Shown in pieces: positions 8,703 through 17,718 of a DNA stretch of 64,000 nt (positions are counted from its first letter, which is position 1; every line of letters begins with the position of its first letter). Source of the stretch: LMUY01 sp964242215. GTDB lineage: Bacteria; Pseudomonadota; Alphaproteobacteria; Acetobacterales; Acetobacteraceae. The position numbers and the translations under genes were made by a program. The stretch covers positions 1 through 64,000 of the forward strand of contig CAXTCJ010000012.1 of NCBI GenBank assembly GCA_964242215.1. The letters are read 5' to 3'. The notes beneath the pieces are model-generated. The model saw nothing but the letters and a program-made list of their open reading frames with translations, was not told where the DNA came from and ran no database searches.

Positions 8703-9373
8703 CGTGCCATTGCACCTTGGCGGAACAGCAAGCGGCCGATGCCGATGCGCCCGAGGTTCACCGCCTGGCACAGCACGAGGTAGACGGCGGCCGCCACGGC
8801 GAACGTTTCGAAGAAGCGGAAGGAGGTGGAGCCGACCGTCTCCATCCACGACGCGACCTCGTTCAGCGCGATCACCGAGGCGAGCGAAGAGGCGAGGATC
8901 ACCGCGATCACCTGGTTGCCGAGCGGCGCGTAGATGGTGCGGAACACCTGCGGAAAGACGATGTAGCGGAAGGTCTGCAACGTGGTGAAGCCCTGTGCCT
9001 GGGCTGCCTCGCTCTGGCCCGGCGCCACCGCGATCAGTCCGGCGCGCAGTATTTCGGCCATGTAGCCGGCGCTGTTCACCGACAAGCCGATCAGGGCCGC
9101 GTTGAAGGACGAGAGGCGGATACCGATCGCCGGCCCGGCGAAGTATATCACGTAGAGGATCACCAATAGCGGCGTGTTGCGCATCACCTCGACATAGGAG
9201 GCACCTATGATGCGAAGGAGGCGGGACTGGCTACGGCGCAGCACTGCGATCCCGGCCCCCAGAACGAGGCTGATGACGATCGCCAGAAGCGACAGGATCA
9301 ACGTGACCCCAGCGGCCTGCCAGAGGTCGCCGAGATACGGATAGATCGTGCGGAGAGTGAAGGTGTAACCCAT
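8699..9373 (-). CDS. ABC transporter permease, His/Glu/Gln/Arg/opine type
   Basis: A 224-residue permease, partner of the following gene. It shows the family's first helix with AAGVTLILSLLAIVISLVLG, the VEVMRNTPLLVILY segment and the EAA loop EAAQAQGFTTLQTFRYIVFPQ. It begins 83 bases after the binding-protein gene and overlaps the next permease by 4 bases. The pair forms the membrane channel of a PAAT-type importer. Confidence 0.88.
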   Translation of the reverse strand: MGYTFTLRTIYPYLGDLWQAAGVTLILSLLAIVISLVLGAGIAVLRRSQSRLLRIIGASYVEVMRNTPLLVILYVIYFAGPAIGIRLSSFNAALIGLSVNSAGYMAEILRAGLIAVAPGQSEAAQAQGFTTLQTFRYIVFPQVFRTIYAPLGNQVIAVILASSLASVIALNEVASWMETVGSTSFRFFETFAVAAAVYLVLCQAVNLGRIGIGRLLFRQGAMAR

Positions 9374-9456
9374 CTTAGCTCGGCGCTCCGCCCCACCCAG
9401 AGGACTCGCCCAGGCGACGGGGCAACGCCCCCTGGTACGGCCTGCGCTTCATGGCC

Positions 9457-10266
9457 CTAGAAGTGCGCCTGGATCGCCGGCTGATCGAAACCGAACCACT
9501 TCTTGAACATCCGCGCGTTATCACCCGACGCGTTGAGCTGCTCCACGAACAGGTTCAGCACCCGGAGCAGCTCCGGATCCCCCGCCGGCAGCCCGATCGC
9601 AAGCTCGGCACGGGCCAATGTGCCGTCGAGCTGGCGCAGCTTGCCGGGCCGGTCCTTGATCGCTTGCGTGTTGTAGAAATCATCCTCCGCCATCGCATCC
9701 GCCTGGCCGGAGAGCAGCGCGCTCATCTCGTCGGCCTGCGTGTTGAAGCGCACCAGCGTCGCCTTGGGCACCGCGGCAGGCACGGCGCGCTCGGCAGTAC
9801 CACCGCGGGAGATCGCAATCCGGATGCCATCGCCATCGCCCATGTCGGCGATCGACTTCCACTTGGCATTGTCGGGCACCAGCATGCGCATCTGCGTCAC
9901 CAGATACGGGTCGGTGAAGGCGATGGTCAGCGAGCGCTCCACGTTGCGGGTGAAGTCGGCGATCGTCACGTCCACCTTGTGCGTCTGCAACGAGGTGACG
10001 CGGCCCGGGATATCGGTGACGACGAACTCAGGCTTCACCTTCAACGCGTCGGCCAGACGCTTGGCGACGTCGATGTCGTAGCCCTCCGGATCACCCGCCG
10101 GCGTGACCCGGCTGTACGGCGGCAGGCTGGGCAGCACGGCAATGCGGATGGTGCCGCGCGAGATGATCTGTTGCAGCAGGCTCGGCGCCTGGGCCCGGGC
10201 CGCGCCGATGTTCAGGGCGAGGCCGGCGGCCAGGGCGCAGCATAGGAAGGTTCGGCGTGCAGTCAT
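9457..10266 (-). CDS. Periplasmic substrate-binding protein, family 3 (PAAT importer)
   Basis: A 269-residue exported protein. It opens with an Arg-containing signal peptide (MTARRTFLCCALAAGLALNI, cleavage likely after ARAQ near 26). The mature part has the SBP_bac_3 hallmark: TIRIAVLPSLPPYS near the start, then GYDIDVAKRLADAL, the DVTIADFTRNVERS stretch and the late AIGLPAGDPELL block. It captures the substrate in the periplasm for the two permeases and ATPase encoded downstream. In a hexuronate operon the ligand could be a uronate or a related acid; the sequence alone does not tell. Confidence 0.88.
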   Translation of the reverse strand: MTARRTFLCCALAAGLALNIGAARAQAPSLLQQIISRGTIRIAVLPSLPPYSRVTPAGDPEGYDIDVAKRLADALKVKPEFVVTDIPGRVTSLQTHKVDVTIADFTRNVERSLTIAFTDPYLVTQMRMLVPDNAKWKSIADMGDGDGIRIAISRGGTAERAVPAAVPKATLVRFNTQADEMSALLSGQADAMAEDDFYNTQAIKDRPGKLRQLDGTLARAELAIGLPAGDPELLRVLNLFVEQLNASGDNARMFKKWFGFDQPAIQAHF

Positions 10267-10278
10267 TCGTGGTGTTCC

Positions 10279-11298
10279 CTACTCGTTGAAGGCGAGCTGG
10301 ACCTTGATGGTCCGCTCCGGTTCGTTCTCGACCAGGCCGAACGCGGCGGTCGCGTCGCTGGCGGCGAAGGTCTGCGTGATCATGGCGCCGGGCTGCAGCT
10401 TGCCTTGCTCCAGCCACTCGATCACCTGCGGCAGCAAGCGGCGGTTCAGGCGGGAGCCGACCAGAGTCAGTTCCTTGCTGACGATCAGTTGCTGCACCAC
10501 GGGCGTGGGTTCGGGCGAGAAGCCCAGCAGCCCGATGCGCCCCGCCGGCGACACGACCCGGCACGCTTCCGCCAGCAGCGCCGGCACACCCGCGCCGTCG
10601 ATGACTAAGGAAGGGCCTAAGCCGTCCAGCTCGCCGGCGACTGCGGCGGGGATGTCGTCCACCCCGGATTGCAGCGTCACATCGGCGCCGAAGCTGCGGG
10701 CGCGCTCGAGGCGGGCGTGGTCCGGGTCGGCCACGATGCAACGGGCACCGAACATCTTGGCGACCTGCAGCACGGTCACGCCCACGGTGCCGGCGCCGTA
10801 TACCAGCACGGTGTCGTCCGCAGTGCAGCCGGTGCGGGAGAGCACGTTGGCGGCGATTGAGAGCGGCTCGGCCAAGGCGGCGATGGCGAAGGAGAGGTGC
10901 TGCGAGACGGGGATTGCGTTGGCCTCCGGCACCACCAATCGGTCGCGGAAGAAGCCGTCGCGGTGCACGCCGAATACCTGCAAATGGGCGCACACGTTCG
11001 GACGGCCGATGCGGCAGGGATAGCAGTGTCCGCACGCGACGACCGGGTCCACCACCACGTGGTCGCCTGTGCGCAACCGGGTTACGCCGGGGCCGGTTGC
11101 CTCGACGATTCCGGCCATCTCGTGGCCGATGATGCGGGGGTAGCGGGCGAACGGATTGGTGCCGTGGAGGATGTGCATGTCCGAGCCGCAGATGCCGGCC
11201 CGGCGCACGCCGACCAACACGTCGTGCTCGCCGACTGCTTCGGCCGGGTCGTCACGCAACTGCAGCCGGTGCGGTTGCTCGACCGCGATCGCCACCAT
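10279..11298 (-). CDS. Zinc-binding medium-chain alcohol dehydrogenase (L-idonate/galactitol dehydrogenase-like)
   Basis: A 339-residue MDR enzyme, first gene of the hexuronate operon. Catalytic zinc ligands are in AGICGSDMHI (Cys about 37) and GHEMAG (His/Glu about 58-59). The structural zinc loop CGHCYPCRIGRPNVC carries four cysteines, and the Rossmann motif is GAGTVG. Enzymes of this group oxidise polyols or aldonates such as L-idonate or L-gulonate with NAD(P)+. Here it would feed fructuronate or another keto acid into UxuB/UxuA (inference). ATG at 11298 has GAGAGGA upstream. The operator palindrome 23-36 bases upstream suggests control by the operon's GntR protein. Confidence 0.85.
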   Translation of the reverse strand: MVAIAVEQPHRLQLRDDPAEAVGEHDVLVGVRRAGICGSDMHILHGTNPFARYPRIIGHEMAGIVEATGPGVTRLRTGDHVVVDPVVACGHCYPCRIGRPNVCAHLQVFGVHRDGFFRDRLVVPEANAIPVSQHLSFAIAALAEPLSIAANVLSRTGCTADDTVLVYGAGTVGVTVLQVAKMFGARCIVADPDHARLERARSFGADVTLQSGVDDIPAAVAGELDGLGPSLVIDGAGVPALLAEACRVVSPAGRIGLLGFSPEPTPVVQQLIVSKELTLVGSRLNRRLLPQVIEWLEQGKLQPGAMITQTFAASDATAAFGLVENEPERTIKVQLAFNE

Positions 11299-11320
11299 TA
11301 AGGTCGTTTCCTCTCCACTT

Positions 11321-11334
11321 GTATCCTGGGATAC
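11321..11334. promoter_or_regulatory. Palindromic operator candidate for the GntR regulator
   Basis: GTATCC-TG-GGATAC is a perfect 6-bp inverted repeat with a 2-base centre, 23 bases upstream of the adh start. On the minus strand TTGACC (11356-11351) could be a -35 element, which would put the palindrome over the -10 region. FadR-subfamily repressors bind short GT...AC palindromes of this kind and the operon encodes one. Assignment is inference. Confidence 0.6.
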
Positions 11335-11373
11335 TAGCTGGGTTGGCCGCGGTCAATAAGCTCAAGGAAGCCT

Positions 11374-11503
11374 CAGCGCGTGGGCGATGGTGAGCATTAC
11401 GGCACCGGCCAGTAGCACCGGGCCGCTCGGCTCGCTGCAAATTGCGGTGGCTATCTGGGCGGCGCGTTGGCTCCGATCGTGACTGGCTTCATCGTGCAGA
11501 TCA
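11374..11503 (+). pseudogene. Fragment of the MFS transporter gene (decayed copy of 1765-1895)
   Basis: About 130 bases match bases 1765-1895 of the intact MFS gene with roughly nine differences counted by eye, including a 1-base deletion that breaks the frame after the GSLQ codons. The copy corresponds to the region before the penultimate membrane helices (SAWAMVSI...TGFIVQI). It has no start or continuation and lies in the same orientation as the intact gene, so the whole uxu operon sits between two direct copies. Confidence 0.88.
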
Positions 11504-11665
11504 GCTGGGGCTGCAGCGGGTCTTTTGTGTGCCAACCGAATGGAGGCGAGGATGATGCCAAGAAAGCACTCAGCTTGCGGCGGCCTCGATACCGTCGCCG
11601 ATCCGGGCCAGGCAATCATGAACATGTCGCAACACAACCGCATACAAAGATGTCACAACTCCCTT

Positions 11666-12445
11666 ATGCGGGTGATGTCTTGGGCGACGACGAGTGTTTG
11701 CGTTCGTCGGCTCGTCCACCCGTTGCACGTCGCTATCCGAGTGGCTGCCCTCCTACTCGGTTTCCTTGCCTCGTCTGGCCCAGATCCGAAACCATCGCTG
11801 GTACTGTGGGCTTGGGAGCGACCAGAGGACCTGCGTTTCGCGGATGGCGTGGACGTCGCGGTGCTGGCCGGAACCGTCGTCCTGTCCGGAGCCGACGCGG
11901 TCGCGCACCCACGGTTGCAACCGGCGCGGCTCGCCGTCGGGCAACGGGCGGTCGGCAGCGTGCACGTGGAAATCGACCGCGGCCGCAAGTTGCGCTGGTC
12001 ACCCGGGTTGCGGGCGGAGGCTGCCGCCGCTGTGCTGTCTACGCTGCGGAGCGGCTTCACCGAGGTGCAGATCGACTTCGAGGTCCGTGCGTCTGAGCAT
12101 GCGGTGTTGCTGGATCTGTTGCAGGATGTCCGCGCCGGGTTGCCGCCTGGGACTTGGTTGTCGATGACAGCCTTGGCATCCTGGTGCGACACGGAGCGAT
12201 GGCTATCGGCCGCCCCGGTGGACGAGGTGGTGCCGATGCTGTTCCGAATGGGACCGGGCGGGGAGGCGTTGCGGCAACGGCTCGCCTCGGGCGGGGACTT
12301 CGGCGATGCGCGCTGCCATCGGTCCTTGGGAGTTGCCACCGACACAGTGCCGGTCAGGCTGCCGCCGGGCCGCCGTATCTTTCTGTTCAACCCTCGCCCT
12401 TGGACGGCGGAAGACCTGGCGGTAATGCGGAGAAGGCTCGCATGA
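11666..12445 (+). CDS. DUF3142-type protein
   Basis: About 259 residues; the ATG at 11666 is preferred because a hydrophobic N-terminal segment (VAIRVAALLLGFLAS) follows it and the upstream extension looks non-coding. The mature part shows the DUF3142 pattern: LVLWAWERPEDLRF, VAVLAGTVVL, an EVQIDFEVRASEHAVLLDLL strand/helix with acidic residues as in TIM-barrel glycosidase-like folds, LSMTALASWCDT and a C-terminal FNPRPW block. The function of the family is not established. The stop overlaps the start of the next gene (ATGA), so the two proteins are probably made together and act together outside the cytoplasm. Confidence 0.75.
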   Translation: MRVMSWATTSVCVRRLVHPLHVAIRVAALLLGFLASSGPDPKPSLVLWAWERPEDLRFADGVDVAVLAGTVVLSGADAVAHPRLQPARLAVGQRAVGSVHVEIDRGRKLRWSPGLRAEAAAAVLSTLRSGFTEVQIDFEVRASEHAVLLDLLQDVRAGLPPGTWLSMTALASWCDTERWLSAAPVDEVVPMLFRMGPGGEALRQRLASGGDFGDARCHRSLGVATDTVPVRLPPGRRIFLFNPRPWTAEDLAVMRRRLA

Positions 12446-14697
12446 AGTGGATGATCGTGGCTGGACTGCTGGTCGCCGGTCCCGCCTGGGCTTCGGGCGG
12501 CGCCGAAACGGTACCGTTTACCGTCGACCCGTATGGCGGTAGCCCGGCGGAACAGGACGCGTTCTACGGCGGCGGCCATGTCGGCGTGCTGCAAGGCCGG
12601 GCGCCATGGTCCCGACTGTTCGCCGCCTGGCGATTGCTGCACGGGCTGCCGGTCGGCGTAGAGGCCGGGCACAGCCTGGCGCTGCCGTGTTGCGATACGT
12701 TGGATTCCGGGGCGCAGAAGGCGTGGCTCGTCGCGCGCAAAGCCGTCCCGGGTGTCGCGGACATCGCCTTCATCGACACCGCGCGACCGTTGCCCGACTA
12801 CGTGTCGGTCCAGACCTGCTTCCCCGACGCTTTCAAGACTGCCACGACGACCTTGGCCGACCGCATCGCCAGTGACGCCGCCGCGGATCCCTTTGTCCGC
12901 GCCTGGCTGGACGGCCAGGACGCCGTGTTCAAGTCGTGCAGCGAGGACACGCCGATGCCCTCGCTGCCAGCGGACGCGCCTGCCTGGCTCGCCAAGGACC
13001 GCGACTACCAACTTGCGGCGCAGGCACTCTACGCCCGCGATTTCCCCGTCGCCGAGGCGCGGTTCGCCGCGATCGCTTCGGATGCGGGCTCACCGTGGAA
13101 GCCGCTCGCCCCTTATCTGGCGGCCCGCGCCGCCGTGCGCGCGGCGCTCCCTGGCAAGGATGCGGGTGCGATGGATCGCGCGCGCAACCGGCTGGCTGCC
13201 CTGTCCTCACCGGATGCTTTCGGCCACGGCGCGGTTGCCGGGCTGACGGGCGCGCTGGATTTCCGCGCGGCGCCGGACGCCCGCCGTACGGCCGTTGCGG
13301 CCTTGCTGTCCGGGCCCACCCTATCCGCGACCGCCGCCTCCGACTTCAAAGACTCCCGGCGGTTGGGTCAGTCCCCCGCTGGCACCCCGGCGTATCTGGA
13401 CTGGATCGCGGTGTTCGGCCGAACGCCCGACAAGCCTGAGGGGGCCTGGTTCGAGCACTATAAGCTCGACACTGTCTGGACCACCGACGCAGACACTCTG
13501 GCCCACGCCCGGGCGCAATGGGATGCGACGCATGACCCGGCTTGGCTCGTCGCCGCAATGGAGTGGACCGCGCCCGGTGACGGCGCCGACCTGGTCGCGG
13601 CGGCCAAGGCGCTGCCCGCGACCGCCCCGGCATACCTCAGCGCCTTCTACCATCGGATCCGGTTGACGATGGCCAGCGCCGATGAAGCTGCAACCCGTGC
13701 GGAGTTGGACACCGTATTGGCTCGCACGGACCTGTCGCGCTCCGACCGCAACCTGTTCCTGGCGGAGCGGGCCATGCTGGCGGCAGACGGCCAGGACTTC
13801 CGCAAGGTCGCAGTGCGCCAGCAACCCTGCAGCTACCTGGACGACGACGATCCAGCCAACCCGCCCACAGGCTGCGTCGGCCAGCGCTACGGTCTGGAAT
13901 ACTACGAGCCCACTGATCCCAGCGGCCGCTTCGGTGCCGACGCTGTCGCAACGATCGACCGATTGCCGCTGAATGCCCGCACGGCATTGGCCTCGAACAC
14001 CGATCTGCCTGCGCCGCTGCGCCTGGATCTGACGGTGACGAACTGGACACGCGCCGTGCTGCTCGACGCCCCGTCGGCCGACCGGCTTGCGCGTGAGCTG
14101 GCCGCGTTGCTGCCGCCAATGGCGCCCGAGCTGACGCGGTTCGCCGGGACACCGCCCGGCGCGGACAAGCGGTTCGCGGCCTGGTTCATTCTGGCGAAGA
14201 TGCCGGGTGCGTCGGTGGACGCCAACACCACTCCTGCATCCATGGCCGATAGCGGCGTGTATGTGCGTCCCACCAACGACGTGAAGACGTCTGAGGGGCA
14301 TCGGCCCGACTGGTTGTTCCTGCCCGGCACGGCTGCGGCTCCGGCCGTGGCGCTTCCGGACTTACCGGGCGATGCAGCCTGCTTCGGCCAATGCGGCGGC
14401 GGTGCGTTCCCTTACCATCAGCCTGGTTTCGTGGATGCCAAGGTCGCTGCAGCCGAGCGCGGCCGCTTTCTTCCGCCCAAGGACGCGCCCGGCGCCGTGC
14501 ATGTTTGGGAAGAGCTGCTCGGCTACGTGCAAGCCCATCCATCGGATCCGCGCGCGCCAGAGGCGCTGTATTGGCTAGTTCGCATCAGCCGGTTCGGCCA
14601 CGGCCACGCGCGCTCTTCCTTTCGAGCGTTCAAGCTGCTGAAGGCGCGATACGCCACGACACCGTGGGCCAAGGAGACAAGATACTTCTACGATTGA
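12442..14697 (+). CDS. Large exported protein of unknown function, partner of DUF3142 protein
   Basis: A 751-residue protein with a clear signal peptide (MKWMIVAGLLVAGPAWASGG, cleavage near residue 18-19). The rest is soluble, Ala-rich and helical, with TPR-like stretches (for example AAQALYARDFPVAEARFAAIA) and a C-terminal LGYVQAHPSDPRAPEALYWLVRISRFG block resembling outer-membrane-assembly tetratricopeptide regions. Paired Cys residues (CC at about 75, CSYLDDDD, CFGQCGG) could form periplasmic disulphides. I do not recognise a named family. It starts inside the stop of the DUF3142 gene, so co-translation is likely. Both are probably periplasmic. Confidence 0.75.
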   Translation: MKWMIVAGLLVAGPAWASGGAETVPFTVDPYGGSPAEQDAFYGGGHVGVLQGRAPWSRLFAAWRLLHGLPVGVEAGHSLALPCCDTLDSGAQKAWLVARKAVPGVADIAFIDTARPLPDYVSVQTCFPDAFKTATTTLADRIASDAAADPFVRAWLDGQDAVFKSCSEDTPMPSLPADAPAWLAKDRDYQLAAQALYARDFPVAEARFAAIASDAGSPWKPLAPYLAARAAVRAALPGKDAGAMDRARNRLAALSSPDAFGHGAVAGLTGALDFRAAPDARRTAVAALLSGPTLSATAASDFKDSRRLGQSPAGTPAYLDWIAVFGRTPDKPEGAWFEHYKLDTVWTTDADTLAHARAQWDATHDPAWLVAAMEWTAPGDGADLVAAAKALPATAPAYLSAFYHRIRLTMASADEAATRAELDTVLARTDLSRSDRNLFLAERAMLAADGQDFRKVAVRQQPCSYLDDDDPANPPTGCVGQRYGLEYYEPTDPSGRFGADAVATIDRLPLNARTALASNTDLPAPLRLDLTVTNWTRAVLLDAPSADRLARELAALLPPMAPELTRFAGTPPGADKRFAAWFILAKMPGASVDANTTPASMADSGVYVRPTNDVKTSEGHRPDWLFLPGTAAAPAVALPDLPGDAACFGQCGGGAFPYHQPGFVDAKVAAAERGRFLPPKDAPGAVHVWEELLGYVQAHPSDPRAPEALYWLVRISRFGHGHARSSFRAFKLLKARYATTPWAKETRYFYD

Positions 14698-14699
14698 CT

Positions 14700-14804
14700 G
14701 TAGACGTCGCCCCGGCGTGTCGCGTCACGGCGTCTGCAATCTCGTCCAGGGTGACGCGGTCGAACCCGCGCTCGAAGAACTGCCGCGTCGCGGCTACTTC
14801 CATT
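14700..14804 (-). pseudogene. TetR-type regulator remnant (helix-turn-helix start only)
   Basis: The minus-strand frame from the ATG near 14804 reads AATRQFFERGFDRVTLDEIAD, the hallmark first helices of TetR repressors. The frame then loses the family pattern where the recognition helix should follow, and no ligand-binding domain is present. About 30 residues survive, squeezed between the exported protein gene and the acetamidase-type gene. It looks like the 5' scar of a lost regulator gene. Confidence 0.65.
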
Positions 14805-14949
14805 ACGACGGGGGCTTGATCTGGTTGGGCCTGTGGCGCGCTGATAGCCCCGTTGATCCCAAGACACTGCCGCCCCAAGGCAGATCCGTGCAGGTGAAAA
14901 GTCGCGTCACCGGTGGCATGCCGATGCTGTGACGGCTCCGCTGGCCCGG

Positions 14950-15885
14950 CTACAAGTGCGCCTTCGCTAGCACCATGTGGACGCCCTTGTTGCCGTCCAC
15001 CGTCTGGGTCACCCGCAGGTCGCCGATGAGGGAGCACAGCATGTAAGCCTGATTGCGCGAGAGATTGGTTCGCCGGCAAACATGCAGGACCATCTCGCGC
15101 ACAGCCTGTTTCGCCGCGTCGTCCAGATCCTCGTCGAGACCGATCGACATCAGGTGAGTCGCGGTTTCGGCGAAGGGACGCTCGACCGGGAAGTCGGTCC
15201 GCACCGTCAACCGGAACGTACCGGCCAGGCCGGTTTCCAGCGCCGTGATGCAAACCTCGCCGTCGCCTTGCACGCCATGGCCGTCACCCGCCATGAACAG
15301 GGCGCCCTCGTTGAACACGGGCAAGTAGAGCGTTGTGCCGGGCTTCAGCTCCTTGTTGTCCATGTTGCCGCCGAACGCTCGCGGGATGTTCGAGGTGCAG
15401 GCCCCCCAGGCGGCCGGCGGTGCCACGGCCATGATGCCGAAGAACGGATCGAGCGGCAGTTCCGTCCCCCAAGGCAGGCGGCACGTGTTGCGGGCGCGGT
15501 CGATGGTCGGGTGGACCGTCTCGTACTCGGTGAACTCATCCGGCAGGGTTCCGAGCAGCGGCAGGATCGACACGAAGCCCCAGTCCATGGTCGGGGTTAC
15601 CTCGAGGATATCCACCTGCAGCGTGTCGCCGGGTCGCGCACCGCGCACGAACACCGGGCCGGTGACGAAATGGGCGCCGTTGCCCTGCACCAAACCGTCC
15701 AAGGCGGCGCGGTAATCCGCCGGCACGCGCGAAGGGTCTGACGGCAGCGCCGACTTGCCGCCAGCCGGGAACGAGGTGAGCGTGACGGTGTCGCCAGACT
15801 CCACGCTGAGCACGGGGGGTCGGGCAGCACTCAGGGTTCCCCAGACCATCATGTCGGGCGTCGCCGGGATGTCGTGATGGGCCAA
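14950..15885 (-). CDS. Acetamidase/formamidase family protein
   Basis: A 311-residue FmdA/AmdA-type hydrolase expected to release ammonia from short amides. Family features include the early SGDTVTLTSFPAGG strand, the GPVFVRGARPGDTLQVDI block, FFGIMAVAPP, the NIPRAFGGNMDNKELKPGTTLYLPVF core (residues about 165-190) and GALFMAGDGHGVQGDGEV, which holds the conserved acidic/His residues. Length is typical. It is transcribed alone on the minus strand, diverging from the amidase at 16085, which suggests a shared amide-utilisation promoter region. The exact substrate is not predictable. Confidence 0.88.
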   Translation of the reverse strand: MAHHDIPATPDMMVWGTLSAARPPVLSVESGDTVTLTSFPAGGKSALPSDPSRVPADYRAALDGLVQGNGAHFVTGPVFVRGARPGDTLQVDILEVTPTMDWGFVSILPLLGTLPDEFTEYETVHPTIDRARNTCRLPWGTELPLDPFFGIMAVAPPAAWGACTSNIPRAFGGNMDNKELKPGTTLYLPVFNEGALFMAGDGHGVQGDGEVCITALETGLAGTFRLTVRTDFPVERPFAETATHLMSIGLDEDLDDAAKQAVREMVLHVCRRTNLSRNQAYMLCSLIGDLRVTQTVDGNKGVHMVLAKAHL

Positions 15886-16084
15886 ATCCAGTCTCCTTCG
15901 AAGCCGAGGGCTACTTGGCGGAGCTAGCCTATAGCGTCGCGGCGCCGTCCGCCACCTGCTGTGCCAGGCACGCGAATACTGGCACCGAAGCTACTAAAGT
16001 GAGCATGCCGTGACGAAGCTGTTTTGCTGGTTGTCAGCCAGGGCGTAGCCTGCACGGCGTCCCCTGTCTGCGCGGAGAACCATC

Positions 16085-17527
16085 ATGCAGGACGAACTGA
16101 CCCGGCTGACAGCCACCGAGGCGGTCGGACGCTTGCGGCGCGGCGATGTCACTCCGCTAGAACTGATCGACGCCGCGGCGGCGCGCATTGCCGCCGTCGA
16201 GCCGCTGGTGAATGCGCTGCCGACGCTCTGCCTCGACCGTGCCCGCGAGCATGCCAAGCGGCTGATGTCCGGCCGGGACCGCGAAGCAGAGGGCGAGCCG
16301 GGCTGGCTCGGCGGGCTGCCGGTGGTGATCAAGGACCTGACGGACGTCGCCGGCGTGCGCACGACCTACGGGTCGCCGCTGTTTCGCGACCACGTGCCCG
16401 ACACGTCGCACCCGCTGGTGCGGCGGATCGAGCGCAAGGGCGGCATCGTCATCGGCAAGTCCAACACGCCCGAGTTCGGCGCCGGCGGCAACACGTTCAA
16501 CGAGGTGTTCGGCCGCACGCTGAACCCCTGGAATACGGCGCTGACCTGTGGCGGTTCGACCGGTGGCGGTGCCGTGGCGGTCGCGACTGGCGAGGCCTGG
16601 CTGGCGCAGGGCTCGGACCACGGCGGTTCGCTGCGGGGGCCGGCCACGCTGTGCTCCGTCGTCGGCATCCGGCCCTCGCCGGGGCGGGTAACGCGCGGCA
16701 CGGCCAACACGCTGTTCTCCCCGCTCTCGGTGCAGGGGCCGATGGCGCGCAACGTGCTCGATCTCGCGCTGTTCCTCGATAGCATGGCAGGGCTCTGCCC
16801 GTCCGACCCGCTCACCTTCGACGCCCCGTCGCGCTCGTTCCTCGATGCCACGACGGAGGCCCGGCCGCCGCGCCGGGTCGCCTTCACCGCGAATTACGGG
16901 GGTCGGCTGCCGGTGGATCGGGAAACGCGCGAGATCTGCACCCGCGCCGTGCGGCAGTTCGAGCAGGCGGGCTGCGTCGTGGAGGAAGCGTTCCCGGAAC
17001 TCGGGCCGGTGGAGGAGGTGTTTCTGGCGCTCCGCTCGCAGCAATTCGTGGTGGACCGCGAGTTGCAGATCGCCGCCCATCGCGACAGTTTCAAACCCGA
17101 TATCATCTGGAACACCGAGCAGGGTCTGGCGCAAACCACCAGCCGCCTGGCCTGGGCTGAGCGTGAGCGGGCGGCGCTGTATCGCCGGTTCGTTGCGTTC
17201 TTCGAGCGGTTTGATATCCTGGTCACCCCTGGATCGGCGACGCCCGCCTGGGATGTGGCGTTACGCGCGCGCGACGTCGTGGACGGGGTGAAGCTCGAGA
17301 ACTACATCGCCGGGAGCGCGCTGACCTCGGCCATCACGCTGACCAGCTGCCCGGCCGTCGCCGTCCCCTGCGGCTTCGACCAGTACGGCCGCCCGGTCGG
17401 TCTGCAGATCGTGGCTTCCGCGCGAGGCGAGGCGGCGGCGCTGGCGGCGGCCCGGGTGTTCGAGCAGATCGCCGGCTTGGACTCTCTGCTACCGATCGAC
17501 CCACGACCGGGTGTCGTGCCGCCTTAA
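16085..17527 (+). CDS. Amidase (amidase-signature family)
   Basis: A 480-residue Ser-cisSer-Lys hydrolase of C-N bonds. The catalytic lysine is Lys83 in VVIKDLTD, the cis-serine Ser158 in CGGSTGGG and the nucleophile Ser182 in GSDHGGSLRGPA. Ser158 is followed by Thr instead of the usual second Ser, a conservative change. It is divergent from the acetamidase-type gene with a 199-base promoter interval. The substrate may be an aryl or alkyl amide; GatA is unlikely because no GatB/GatC lies nearby. Confidence in the family is high, in the substrate low. Confidence 0.9.
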   Translation: MQDELTRLTATEAVGRLRRGDVTPLELIDAAAARIAAVEPLVNALPTLCLDRAREHAKRLMSGRDREAEGEPGWLGGLPVVIKDLTDVAGVRTTYGSPLFRDHVPDTSHPLVRRIERKGGIVIGKSNTPEFGAGGNTFNEVFGRTLNPWNTALTCGGSTGGGAVAVATGEAWLAQGSDHGGSLRGPATLCSVVGIRPSPGRVTRGTANTLFSPLSVQGPMARNVLDLALFLDSMAGLCPSDPLTFDAPSRSFLDATTEARPPRRVAFTANYGGRLPVDRETREICTRAVRQFEQAGCVVEEAFPELGPVEEVFLALRSQQFVVDRELQIAAHRDSFKPDIIWNTEQGLAQTTSRLAWAERERAALYRRFVAFFERFDILVTPGSATPAWDVALRARDVVDGVKLENYIAGSALTSAITLTSCPAVAVPCGFDQYGRPVGLQIVASARGEAAALAAARVFEQIAGLDSLLPIDPRPGVVPP

Positions 17528-17718
17528 TCCGTCTGACGAGGAGTAGAAGGGCACGCCAACCTGCGTCCTTGATCTCTTTCGGCGCCATCGTCGAACGTCG
17601 TCTCAGTTCAACAGCGTATAGCGAACGACTACCAGTTCGGCTCTCCGGAACGCAGCGAGGAACACTTCACCCGGTAAGGCTTTGTTACACCGAGTCGTTC
17701 ACTCGATTGTACGCCGTA

